A stretch of 64,000 bases of DNA from Rhodoluna sp. (GTDB lineage: Bacteria > Actinomycetota > Actinomycetes > Actinomycetales > Microbacteriaceae): contig JAHEBZ010000003.1 of the NCBI GenBank assembly GCA_024641985.1, positions 62,001-126,000 on the forward strand, read 5' to 3'. This document shows, piece by piece, positions 21,431 through 30,604 of the stretch; position 1 is the stretch's first letter, and each line of letters starts with the position of its first letter. A model generated the notes under the pieces. It was given only the letters and a program-made list of their open reading frames with translations. It made no database searches and had not been told where the DNA came from. The translations under genes were made by a program, and so were the position numbers.

Positions 21431-21846
21431 GGCCTTTCGCTCGAGTTGCCCTTGCTGTTGCGTTGGTATTTGCCGGAACCGCGCATTTGAGCTTTGCACG
21501 CCAAAGTTTTCAGGCCCAGGTGCCAAGCTGGTTGCCATTGGATGCCGATTTTGTGGTTCTCGCTTCGGGCTTCGTGGAGCTAGCTCTTGGTCTTGGCTTG
21601 GCGGCGGTGAAGCGTTATCGATGGCAAATTGGATTGCTCACGTCATTCTTTTTTGTGGCCATTTTCCCTGGCAATCTATCCCAGTGGCTAACCGGCACAT
21701 CTGCCTTCGGTTTAGAAACAGATCAGGCCCGATTCATCCGCCTGTTTTTTCAACCTATGCTTGTAATGTGGGCCATTTGGTCAACGAGCGCCATCGCTGG
21801 TTTCAGAGCTTGGCTGGTGCAAAGACGCATGGTTAGCGGGCTGTAG
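21427..21846 (+). CDS. DoxX-like small membrane protein
   Basis: 139 residues with four TM helices (VALAVALVFAGTAHL, a GFVELALGLGLAA segment, a LLTSFFFVAIFPGNL segment, and FFQPMLVMWAIWSTSA). The pattern fits the DoxX/MauE family of putative redox-partner membrane proteins. The GTG start overlaps the SDR stop. The last three codons and the TAG lie inside the tRNA-Pro acceptor region, so processing of a joint transcript would cut off the stop codon. Function unknown. Confidence 0.7.
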   Translation: MRPFARVALAVALVFAGTAHLSFARQSFQAQVPSWLPLDADFVVLASGFVELALGLGLAAVKRYRWQIGLLTSFFFVAIFPGNLSQWLTGTSAFGLETDQARFIRLFFQPMLVMWAIWSTSAIAGFRAWLVQRRMVSGL

Positions 21847-21913
21847 CGCAGTTTGGTAGCGCACTTGTCTGGGGGACAAGGGGTCGCCGGTTCAAATCCG
21901 GTCAGCCCGACCA
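21837..21913 (+). tRNA. tRNA-Pro (GGG), CCA encoded
   Basis: Cloverleaf with acceptor CGGGCTG/CAGCCCG, anticodon stem CTTGT/ACAAG around loop CTGGGGG, T-arm CCGGTTCAAATCCGG, then ACCA. The first 10 nt overlap the end of the DoxX-like coding region. A T-run follows within 10 nt. Confidence 0.95.
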
Positions 21914-21938
21914 TTGTGTTTTTTAGGTTTCAAAAACC

Positions 21939-22238
21939 TCATAAAACAAGGGCCGCTAGACCCAGAATTATCACCTGAGCAACTAATAGCGCATTGTCGA
22001 TTGCAGATCCAATTGATGCGTCGATGCCCGCGCTCAGCGCTAGCTTTCGCTTATTTGCCAGATAAAGATGGCCAAGCATCAGTGCGCCGCAAATTAACAA
22101 AATTATTATCGCCAGCAAAGATTCGCCAATAAAAGCCAATCGGCACACCCAGATTGTTGCTGCAAACAGCGCTAAGCTGCTTCGCGACCAGGCTAAAGCC
22201 GTGCGCTCGGGTTGCGTGTCGTTTGTTAAGTAGCCCAT
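21939..22238 (-). CDS. DUF202 membrane protein (YidG-like)
   Basis: 99 residues, three TM helices (SLALFAATIWVCRLAFIG, LLAIIILLICGALMLGHLYL, LLVAQVIILGLAALVL). The start PERTALAWSRSSLALFA matches the DUF202 ERTxLAWxR motif. It abuts the preceding DUF202 gene (TAA then ATG with no gap). Two adjacent DUF202 genes next to sulfatase and maturase genes recall E. coli yidG-yidH. Molecular role unknown. Confidence 0.82.
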   Translation of the reverse strand: MGYLTNDTQPERTALAWSRSSLALFAATIWVCRLAFIGESLLAIIILLICGALMLGHLYLANKRKLALSAGIDASIGSAIDNALLVAQVIILGLAALVL

Positions 22239-22604
22239 TTATGCGATGGTTAGCAGCGCAACTAGCAAGGCAATTGCTGCAACCGCGATAGCAAAACCGA
22301 TCCCAGATGCCAGCGACGGCAGCGGTTTAGAGTGGCGCATAGCCTTTTCGATTTTTGCCCAGCGAACAAACGAAAACACGGCAATTAAAATGCCTGTGAT
22401 AATCAACGCTGCCACTACAACCGCTCGCAACGTTGCGTTGCCTCCAATGCCAAGTTCGTTAATGGCCACACCGATTGCGATTACCGCAATTGCGCTTCGA
22501 ATCCAAGCCAAAAACGTCCGCTCGTTTGCGAGTGTAAATCTTGGGTCTGGTTCAGAACCGGTTTCATACACCGATTTTGGCCAACGATTCTGATCTGAAG
22601 TCAT
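22239..22604 (-). CDS. DUF202 membrane protein (YidH-like)
   Basis: 121 residues, three TM helices (SAIAVIAIGVAINELG, AVVVAALIITGILIAVFSFV, IGFAIAVAAIALLVALLTI). The cytoplasmic N-terminus has DPRFTLANERTFLAWIRS, the YidH-type DUF202 motif. The ATG is 27 nt after the sulfatase stop on the same strand, with AAAGGA about 10 nt upstream, so it is probably in the sulfatase operon. Function unknown. Confidence 0.85.
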   Translation of the reverse strand: MTSDQNRWPKSVYETGSEPDPRFTLANERTFLAWIRSAIAVIAIGVAINELGIGGNATLRAVVVAALIITGILIAVFSFVRWAKIEKAMRHSKPLPSLASGIGFAIAVAAIALLVALLTIA

Positions 22605-22631
22605 CTAGATGGTTTCCTTTATGATTTCGAT

Positions 22632-24506
22632 TTAGTTTCGAGGTGTAGACATCGACTTGACCACGTTAGGGTTATTTTTTTGCAACCGCTTCATGAAAAG
22701 CTCTAAATCGAAAACCTGTGCCGACGGGACGTATTTGCCTTCGAGCGTTAGGTCTAGATAACGAAGTCCGGTGTAGGCGTTGAAATAGCCTTGGTCTTCA
22801 AAATCATCGGTTCGAAGTTGTTGAAGCAATGTTTTCACACTTGCCGACAGCTCCGCCAATTTTGGTTCTATCGACGCCGCCGATTTCGCAGCCCGAATGA
22901 GCACCTGATATGTGGAGCTTGAAGTCAGTAGTTGTTGGTAAGCGCCAATCGCTAGATCTCGGTGTTCTAGCCGAGCCAAACATTCTGCGATTATGGCCTT
23001 TACATGCCCATTCGAGTCGGTGAGAGCTTCAACAATGTCAACCAGGGCAGGCATCGCATTTTGGCCAAGCATCAACAAACCCTGTGCGCCCCAAAAGCGC
23101 AACACCTCGTTGTCTTTTTTGAGTGCGGCAACAAAGGTGGGCAGGTTGGTTGCATCACCGTGAATGGTTAAATTAGCCAAGTGTAAAACTTCTGCAAGTG
23201 GGTACAAACGAGGGTTTCGCGAGTTGGGCAGGCCCTCGATGGGTGAATTCTCAGGTATGAATCCGTTGTCAAATATTTCCATTATTCGGCTGTCGATGGC
23301 ATCGCGAAAACGTTGAATGGTAGCCGAAAACTCAGACTCTCCAATCAAGTTATTTACTTGGTGAGGGTCTGCATGGTTATCGTAAAACTCTTCAGCCGGC
23401 TTCGTGCCAAAATAGCGCGACTGCATTTCATCAGTTCGCTGGGCCAAAAATTCGGTTTCCCAAGATTGGTAGCCCTTAGCTTGCCATGCAAATGCCTGAT
23501 TTTGCAACCATGGGCGATTTGGAAAATAGTTTCGCACATACAAATAGCGAGATGTTCGAGCAGACCGAATCATGTCGTAGTTTTCGTCCATGCGATCCCG
23601 ACCAGAAAATACGATCTGATCGTCGTCGGCAGGTGCAACCGAGAGTAGCGATTTGCCGATCATGGTATCGGGGGCCGGCAGCCCACCAGCAATATCAAAC
23701 ACGGTTGGTGCCAGATCAATGAGGCTAACTGCCGTCGAGATGCTTTGCGGTTCTCGCCAAATGCGTGAGCTTCTCATGCTCTCAGGAATCTTGATCACCA
23801 ACGGAACCTTGGCTCCGCTGTCATATATGAACCGCTTCGACCTGGGGGTTGATCCGCCATGGTCTGAAATTTGAATTATGACAGTTTGGTCTGCCAAACC
23901 GTCATGTTCGAGTTCATCCAGAATTTGAGCGATGTGGTCGTTCGATTTTTGCATCGCGGTGTAATAGCGGGCGAAATCTTCGCGAATTTCTGGTGTGTCT
24001 GGCAAATATGGTGGCAGCTCTATTTGATCCGCGGTTACTAGTGTTACCTGCTCGCGAAAAATCGACGACTCATGAGTTTCTACGAGATTGAAGAACGCGA
24101 AAAAGGGCTGATCGCTGGCCCGATTGCGCCAATGTGCCGACATCGATGAGTCGTGCCAAGTCGCCTTCATGTCGGGTTCGAAATTATAGTCAGCTTTGCC
24201 AACGTTTAGGCAATAATAGCCCTCGTCTTGAAGTGGCTTAGTGATCAGTTTCACAGATGCTGGCACCACAGCATCGCCTCGCATGTGCATGGCCGGTCCA
24301 ACGCTTGCAGGCTCCATGCCTGTGATCATTGAAAATCTTGAAGGCGAGCAAACCGGAGAACTGCAAAAAGCGTTCTCAAAGATGATGGCGTCTTTTGCGA
24401 TTGCATCCACCGCATTCATCGCAGATAAAGTTTCGCCATAGGTGGCCGAGTGCGGTGAGAGGTCTTCGGTGAGAATAATCAAGATATTTGGCTGAAATTT
24501 TGACAT
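22632..24506 (-). CDS. Type I sulfatase with C-terminal HEAT-like repeats
   Basis: 624 residues. SSPVCSPSRFSMITG is the C-x-P-S-R motif whose Cys (about residue 52) is converted to formylglycine. Metal ligands appear in NILIILTEDLSPHSATYG and VIIQISDHGGSTPRSKR. No signal peptide is seen, so it is probably cytoplasmic. Residues from about 430 to 600 look like helical HEAT/Arm repeats (RFWGAQGLLMLGQNAMPAL, VKAIIAECLARLEH). Such tails occur in some planctomycete sulfatases; that comparison is from memory. The start overlaps the maturase stop by 1 nt. Substrate unknown. Confidence 0.88.
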   Translation of the reverse strand: MSKFQPNILIILTEDLSPHSATYGETLSAMNAVDAIAKDAIIFENAFCSSPVCSPSRFSMITGMEPASVGPAMHMRGDAVVPASVKLITKPLQDEGYYCLNVGKADYNFEPDMKATWHDSSMSAHWRNRASDQPFFAFFNLVETHESSIFREQVTLVTADQIELPPYLPDTPEIREDFARYYTAMQKSNDHIAQILDELEHDGLADQTVIIQISDHGGSTPRSKRFIYDSGAKVPLVIKIPESMRSSRIWREPQSISTAVSLIDLAPTVFDIAGGLPAPDTMIGKSLLSVAPADDDQIVFSGRDRMDENYDMIRSARTSRYLYVRNYFPNRPWLQNQAFAWQAKGYQSWETEFLAQRTDEMQSRYFGTKPAEEFYDNHADPHQVNNLIGESEFSATIQRFRDAIDSRIMEIFDNGFIPENSPIEGLPNSRNPRLYPLAEVLHLANLTIHGDATNLPTFVAALKKDNEVLRFWGAQGLLMLGQNAMPALVDIVEALTDSNGHVKAIIAECLARLEHRDLAIGAYQQLLTSSSTYQVLIRAAKSAASIEPKLAELSASVKTLLQQLRTDDFEDQGYFNAYTGLRYLDLTLEGKYVPSAQVFDLELFMKRLQKNNPNVVKSMSTPRN

Positions 24507-25408
24507 TAGTTTTCCTTACTGTCGGTAACCAAGCGAAAACCGGTGTGTGACAAAGCGCTGTCTGGAGTGTTTTTTATCCTCGCGCTTACTCGATAGCGGT
24601 TGCAATACGAGTCGTGGCACAAATAAGACCCACCCTTAAGAACTTGCTGGCCATCCCAGGTCGATGATGTCCATTCCCACACATTTCCAACGAGATTGTA
24701 AAGCCCATAGCCGTTGACTCTAAATGATTCGGCAGGAGCGGTCGCCAGAAAGCCATCAGCCAAAGTGTTGAACCTCGGAAACTCGCCCTCCCAAATGTTG
24801 GCGCCCGCAACCGCGCCTTCAAAGAAATCATTTCCCCATGGGTATGTCTTTTGCTCGAGCCCTCCGCGAGCGGCGCATTCCCACTCTGCCTCAGTGGGCA
24901 GCCGTTTGCCAGACCATCTGGCAAAAGCGTTGGCATCATTGAACGAAACATGCACAACCGGATGATCTTGAATTTCGTTAACGTCAGAATCTGGGCCGAA
25001 AGGGTGCGCCCAGTCGGCTCCATCAATGGCAAGCCACCAATTTGGCGACTGCAGCCTGCCTCGCGTGTGCTTTGCCAAGACTTCTTCAGACACCAGACCA
25101 TCAAAAACGTAGGACCAGCCGAAGGATTCAGATTCGGTTTCATAACCGGTAGCTGCAACAAATTCTACGAACTGGCGGTTAGTCACGGTTGTGCGATCGA
25201 TCCAGAATTCGTTCACTTCGACTTCACGAACAGGCCCTTCATTGTCAGCGTGAAAAACGTGGTGCGAATCCGAGCCCATTAGAAATGTTTGAGCGGGTAT
25301 GAGCGCCATGCCCTCGGTGTTAAAGGTTGGCAAAATTGAATCAGAATGAGCTAACTCACGCCCGCCTCTTGAGGGTGAGCAGCAGCCTTGCTTAGTCGAT
25401 TCACTCAA
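24506..25408 (-). CDS. Formylglycine-generating enzyme (sulfatase maturase)
   Basis: 300 residues. Copper- and O2-dependent FGE oxidises the sulfatase Cys to formylglycine. Conserved blocks: IPAQTFLMGSDSHH, HPVVHVSFNDANAFARW, LPTEAEWECAARGG, NVWEWTSSTWDGQ and GGSYLCHDSYCNRYR. The last holds two Cys five residues apart, as in the copper site of active FGEs. Oddly the N-terminus contains QGCCSPSRGG, a copy of the CxPxR substrate motif. It sits between two sulfatase genes (1-nt overlap downstream, 3-nt gap upstream), so it surely matures both. Confidence 0.92.
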   Translation of the reverse strand: MSESTKQGCCSPSRGGRELAHSDSILPTFNTEGMALIPAQTFLMGSDSHHVFHADNEGPVREVEVNEFWIDRTTVTNRQFVEFVAATGYETESESFGWSYVFDGLVSEEVLAKHTRGRLQSPNWWLAIDGADWAHPFGPDSDVNEIQDHPVVHVSFNDANAFARWSGKRLPTEAEWECAARGGLEQKTYPWGNDFFEGAVAGANIWEGEFPRFNTLADGFLATAPAESFRVNGYGLYNLVGNVWEWTSSTWDGQQVLKGGSYLCHDSYCNRYRVSARIKNTPDSALSHTGFRLVTDSKEN

Positions 25409-25411
25409 CTG

Positions 25412-26884
25412 CTAAAGGTATTCCTTGAGTAATCCAGAGATGTTCAAACCTTTGAAATTCAGATGCTTAACCTTCGCTCCGGGGTAATACGGTTCGTCGC
25501 CAACTTCACGTTGAATCTCGAATAGTTGCTGCAAAAGGTCTTCCTGAATTTCCTTGTATGCAGGCTCGCCATAAACACTCCGCATTTCTTTGGGGTCGTT
25601 TTCAAGATCAAACAGTTCCCACTCAATTGGATACTTTGTGTCGCCGGTCAACTCCAAACCCATGCCATCGCTGTAGTAGCAAATCAGTTTGTATTTGTGC
25701 GTTCGAATGCCGTAGTGCGAGCAGGCAGCGTGAATTGGGTCATCGTGCTCCCAATAGCGGTAGTACATGGATTGAGGCCAATTCTCTACGGTTGTTTGTT
25801 CGAGCAAGCCCTTGAAGCTTCTGCCCTGAGCTCCTTCGTGAACCTCAACTCCGGCGAAGTCGCAAAAAGTTTTGGCAAAGTCAACGTTTGTAACTATCTC
25901 GTCGATTTTTGTGCCTGGCGCAATTGCACGCGGGTATCGCATCAAGAGTGGCATGCGGATCGATTCGTCATACATGTATCGCTTGTCGAACCAGCTGTGC
26001 TCGCCCAAAAAGAACCCTTGGTCGGAGGTGTAAATAACCAAGGTGTCTTCTTCGAGGCCGTTTTCGGCCAAATAATCTAGAAGGCGCCCGGTGTTTTCAT
26101 CTATAGATGCAACGCACCGCAAATAGTCTTTGATGAAAAGTTGGTAGCCCCACTTTTGACCTTCGTATTGGGGGAGGTCTGGCTTAAAGGCACCGGTCTT
26201 TTCTTTAACAACAGCCTTTGGCATGTGTTTATAGATGTTCATCTTGGCGTTTTTTACACCCTCAACGCGCGGTGACAAATCTTCGTGCAGGTTGTCAGGC
26301 TCTGGAATATCGAAGTCGGTGTAAAGATCTTTATGCTTTTCATCGGGTGTCATAGGCAGGTGAGGGGCCTTGTGATGAACCAAAAGGCAGAACGAATCAT
26401 CTTTATCGAGCCCGTCTAGCCAATCAATCGCTAGGTCGGTTGTGATTGTGGTTACATAACCCTTGTGCTGCACTTCGCCTTCGGGGGTTATGAACATCGG
26501 GTCGTTGTAGTCGCCCTGCCCAGGCAGCACCTCCCAGCGATCGAAGTGGGTGGGGTCAGATTTTTCACCGTGACCCAGGTGCCACTTGCCAAAAATCGCG
26601 GTCTTATAGCCGGCGCCCTTTAAATCTCCAATGAATGTGGGTCGAGTGTTGTCGAGGTCTTCCCAGATGGTTCGCACTTCGTTCACATGGTTATATGTGC
26701 CCGTAAGAATGGCGGCTCGGCTTGGAGCGCAAATTGAGTTGGTGCAAAAGGCTCGATCTAGCAGCGCGCCACCGGTTGCAATGCGATCGATGTTGGGAGT
26801 TTTGTTGATTTTGCTGCCATAGGCGCTGATGGCCTGCGTGGTGTGGTCGTCACACATTATGAAAATAATATTTGGCCGCTTCAT
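25412..26884 (-). CDS. Type I sulfatase
   Basis: 490 residues. TNSICAPSRAAILTGTY is the CxPSR formylglycine motif (Cys at about residue 52). Metal-site residues are in NIIFIMCDDHTTQAISAYG and VIYTSDQGFFLGEHSWFDKR. GKWHLGH is typical. The ELFDLENDPKEM C-terminal motif is also conserved. The length is that of E. coli YidJ-type and polysaccharide sulfatases. No signal peptide. First gene of the cluster: GGAG lies 5 nt before the ATG, and TAAACT about 30 nt upstream is a likely -10. Substrate unknown. Confidence 0.9.
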   Translation of the reverse strand: MKRPNIIFIMCDDHTTQAISAYGSKINKTPNIDRIATGGALLDRAFCTNSICAPSRAAILTGTYNHVNEVRTIWEDLDNTRPTFIGDLKGAGYKTAIFGKWHLGHGEKSDPTHFDRWEVLPGQGDYNDPMFITPEGEVQHKGYVTTITTDLAIDWLDGLDKDDSFCLLVHHKAPHLPMTPDEKHKDLYTDFDIPEPDNLHEDLSPRVEGVKNAKMNIYKHMPKAVVKEKTGAFKPDLPQYEGQKWGYQLFIKDYLRCVASIDENTGRLLDYLAENGLEEDTLVIYTSDQGFFLGEHSWFDKRYMYDESIRMPLLMRYPRAIAPGTKIDEIVTNVDFAKTFCDFAGVEVHEGAQGRSFKGLLEQTTVENWPQSMYYRYWEHDDPIHAACSHYGIRTHKYKLICYYSDGMGLELTGDTKYPIEWELFDLENDPKEMRSVYGEPAYKEIQEDLLQQLFEIQREVGDEPYYPGAKVKHLNFKGLNISGLLKEYL

Positions 26885-26931
26885 CGCTGCTCCATACTCC
26901 GAGGAAGTTTAAATCTATCAAAGCGTTGAGG

Positions 26932-27004
26932 CGCCCTCGGTAGGAATCGAACCTACGACCAAGAGATTAGAAGGCTCCTGCTCTATCCACTGAGCTACGA
27001 GGGC
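26932..27004 (-). tRNA. tRNA-Arg (TCT), no encoded CCA
   Basis: Minus strand: acceptor GCCCTCG/CGAGGGC, D-arm AGCTCAGTGGATAGAGC, anticodon loop CTTCTAA, T-arm GTAGGTTCGATTCCTAC, discriminator G. The anticodon stem (GGAGC against TCTCT) has a C-U mismatch at position 31-39 and a G-U at 27-43. CCA must be added after transcription. Confidence 0.9.
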
Positions 27005-27043
27005 ATGTTGCCAGGCAACCTGACAAGTTTATCTGTTGACCAG

Positions 27044-27535
27044 CTAGAAGGCCGAGTCGCCAAGGTTCACGCCAAGCAAGTCGGCGATGGCGTCGATAAC
27101 AACCTTGTGGTCGTCGCGCTGCGGCAAACCTGAAACGGTGCAGGTGGCAACAACTCCGGCGCCAGCAACCCTGATCGGCACACATCCGCCGGCAGGCGCG
27201 TGATCGCGCGGGTCGAGTGCCATAAATTCGAGAATGTTTTGCCCAATCAAAATGTGCAAACCAATGCCATATGAGCTGGTTTCGAGCTTGTTCACCAGAT
27301 TGCGTTTGCGACGTGCCCAATCGGCGTTTGCCGGTGTGGTGCCCGGAAGTGCGCAATAGAAAAGCGGCGTTTCGCCGGCTCTAATATCGACAACTATCGG
27401 CCAATCGTTTTGAATTGCCCGTTCGTGCAGCAAAGAACCCAGCTGCCAAGCCGTGTTTTGGTCGAAGCTGCTAAAAACTAGCAGTTCTTCTTGGCGCTTA
27501 ATCGCCTCAATGTCGCGTTTTGCCTGGTCAGTCAT
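27044..27535 (-). CDS. UPF0303 / HbpS-GlcG-like heme-associated protein
   Basis: 163 residues. The fold pattern (helical start, then WPIVVDIRAGETPLFYCALPG and a Gly-rich VPIRVAGAGVVATCTVSGLPQRDDHKVVIDAI) matches the UPF0303 family (PF03928, HbpS/GlcG). Members bind or degrade heme in some species; the role here is not known. Its ATG is 2 nt after the argG stop, so it is probably cotranscribed with argG. Confidence 0.78.
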   Translation of the reverse strand: MTDQAKRDIEAIKRQEELLVFSSFDQNTAWQLGSLLHERAIQNDWPIVVDIRAGETPLFYCALPGTTPANADWARRKRNLVNKLETSSYGIGLHILIGQNILEFMALDPRDHAPAGGCVPIRVAGAGVVATCTVSGLPQRDDHKVVIDAIADLLGVNLGDSAF

Positions 27536-27537
27536 GT

Positions 27538-28872
<1,335 letters not shown>

Positions 28873-29358
28873 CTAAACGGCTGGCCCCTTGTGAAAGTGT
28901 TCGAACACAAGGTTGGTGCGGGTTGAGGCCACAGTGGCGTTGTTTGAAAGGTTTTCGAGCACGAACTCGCGCACTTCATCGGGGTTAGCAACTGCAAGGT
29001 GCACTATAAAGTCTTCGGCGCCGCCCAAAAAAAACACCTGAATGACTTCGGGGCGTGTGCGCATGTCGTTCATAAACTCGCTCAGGTGGGCCCTAGCGCC
29101 AGCTCGAAGTGTGACCGAAATTAGCACTTGCGTGCCAAGCCCTAGGGCTGCCGGCTCGACGTTGGCAGAAAAACCAGAAATTATGCCGCGGTCGATGAGT
29201 GACCGAACTCGGGTTATGCAGGTTGACTGTGCAATGCCAACCGAAGCTGCCAAATCGGCGTTGGTGCTGCGGGCGTTCTGGGTTAGCAAGCGAATCAACG
29301 CGTGATCTATTTCGTCAAGCTCGATTCGTGACAGAAGATTCTTCGTTTGCCCGACCAT
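28873..29358 (-). CDS. Lrp/AsnC-family transcriptional regulator
   Basis: 161 residues. An N-terminal winged helix-turn-helix (DEIDHALIRLLTQNARSTNADLAASVG, with recognition helix near AQSTCITRVRSLIDRGI) is followed by a RAM ligand domain (FFLGGAEDFIVHLAV). GAGAGAGG precedes the ATG. Its start faces the alanine dehydrogenase gene across 127 bp. In several actinobacteria a divergent Lrp-type protein (AldR) controls ald in response to alanine, so that role is likely here. Confidence 0.9.
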   Translation of the reverse strand: MVGQTKNLLSRIELDEIDHALIRLLTQNARSTNADLAASVGIAQSTCITRVRSLIDRGIISGFSANVEPAALGLGTQVLISVTLRAGARAHLSEFMNDMRTRPEVIQVFFLGGAEDFIVHLAVANPDEVREFVLENLSNNATVASTRTNLVFEHFHKGPAV

Positions 29359-29406
29359 TTTTGCCTCTCTCTTTGCAATTATTAACTAAATTACGGCATT
29401 TGTTGT

Positions 29407-29430
29407 AGAAAGTGCGGAATTTACCTTTCT
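29407..29430. promoter_or_regulatory. Inverted repeat between lrp and ald, possible Lrp operator
   Basis: AGAAAG, 12-nt spacer, CTTTCT, in the middle of the divergent intergenic region. It lies upstream of the ald -10 candidates (TTTAGACAGG region). Its position fits an operator read by the divergently encoded Lrp protein. Confidence 0.35.
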
Positions 29431-29485
29431 GTAACGCAATTTCTGCAAACTTTAGACAGGTTTAAATCAGACTTCAGGAGTGAAA

Positions 29486-30604
29486 ATGCGTGTAGGAATT
29501 CCAACCGAAATCAAAAACAACGAAAACCGGGTGGCAATCACGCCTGCTGGCGTGCACGAGCTCGTTCGCCGAGGTCACGAAGTTTTTATTCAGGCCGGTG
29601 CCGGTGTTGGCTCGGGCTTCGCCGATGAGGTTTATTTGGCCGAAGGCGCAACCATTGTGGCTACGGCCGACGAGGTATGGGCCAAGGGCGATCTTTTGCT
29701 GAAGGTTAAAGAGCCAATCGCTGCCGAATATGGTCTTTTGCGCAAAGACCAAGTGCTCTTCACCTACCTTCACCTCGCTGCTTCACGCGCTTGCACCGAT
29801 GCACTTCTAAAGGCCGGCACCACCGCAATTGCCTACGAAACAGTTCAGCTTCCAAACCGAGCGCTTCCGCTACTTCAGCCAATGAGTGAGGTTGCTGGGC
29901 GCCTATCGGCACAAATAGGTGCATACCAGTTGATGAAAAACGAAGGTGGCCCAGGCGTGTTGATGGGTGGCGTGCCCGGTGCGCCGAAGGCAAAAGTGGT
30001 TGTAATCGGCGGTGGCGTAGCCGGTGAACACGCGGCAACAATGGCTCACGGCCTGCAAGCCGATGTAACCGTGATTGACATTTCGTTGCCTAAACTTCGC
30101 GAAATCGATGCACACTTTAATGGTGCCGTAAAGACTCGAGTTTCGACCGCTTACGAAATAGCCGATCAGCTTAAAGACGCCGATCTTGTTATTGGTTCGG
30201 TGCTCATTCCAGGTGAGAAGGCCCCCAAGTTGGTCACCGATGCCATGGTGCGAGCAATGAAGCCAGGATCTGTTTTGGTCGACATCGCTATCGATCAGGG
30301 CGGTTGTTTTGAGCACTCAAAGCCAACTACTCACGATGACCCAACCTTCAAGGTGCACAACAGCACCTATTACTGCGTGGCAAATATGCCCGGCGCAGTG
30401 CCGGCAACATCAACTCGTGCCCTAACCAACGCAACTCTGCCCTATGTTTTGGCCCTAGCCGATAAAGGCTGGAAGGCTGCTCTGGCGGCCGATGAGTCTC
30501 TGGCTAAAGGTCTCAACACGCACAACGGCATGGTTACCTACGCGGGGGTGCAACACGCCTTTGCAGATGTGCCATTTATCGAACTTGCAAGCGTGCTCGC
30601 TTAA
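29486..30604 (+). CDS. ald: Alanine dehydrogenase
   Basis: 372 residues. It catalyses NAD-linked interconversion of alanine with pyruvate and ammonium. MRVGIPTEIKNNENRVAITPAGV is the family start. The catalytic Lys is in LLKVKEP and the His in YLHLAAS. GAPKAKVVVIGGGVAGEHAA is the Rossmann glycine motif. I chose the ATG at 29486 with AGGAG 5 nt upstream; a GTG two codons earlier overlaps that ribosome site. The 3' end shares TTAA with the convergent agmatine deiminase stop. Confidence 0.96.
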   Translation: MRVGIPTEIKNNENRVAITPAGVHELVRRGHEVFIQAGAGVGSGFADEVYLAEGATIVATADEVWAKGDLLLKVKEPIAAEYGLLRKDQVLFTYLHLAASRACTDALLKAGTTAIAYETVQLPNRALPLLQPMSEVAGRLSAQIGAYQLMKNEGGPGVLMGGVPGAPKAKVVVIGGGVAGEHAATMAHGLQADVTVIDISLPKLREIDAHFNGAVKTRVSTAYEIADQLKDADLVIGSVLIPGEKAPKLVTDAMVRAMKPGSVLVDIAIDQGGCFEHSKPTTHDDPTFKVHNSTYYCVANMPGAVPATSTRALTNATLPYVLALADKGWKAALAADESLAKGLNTHNGMVTYAGVQHAFADVPFIELASVLA

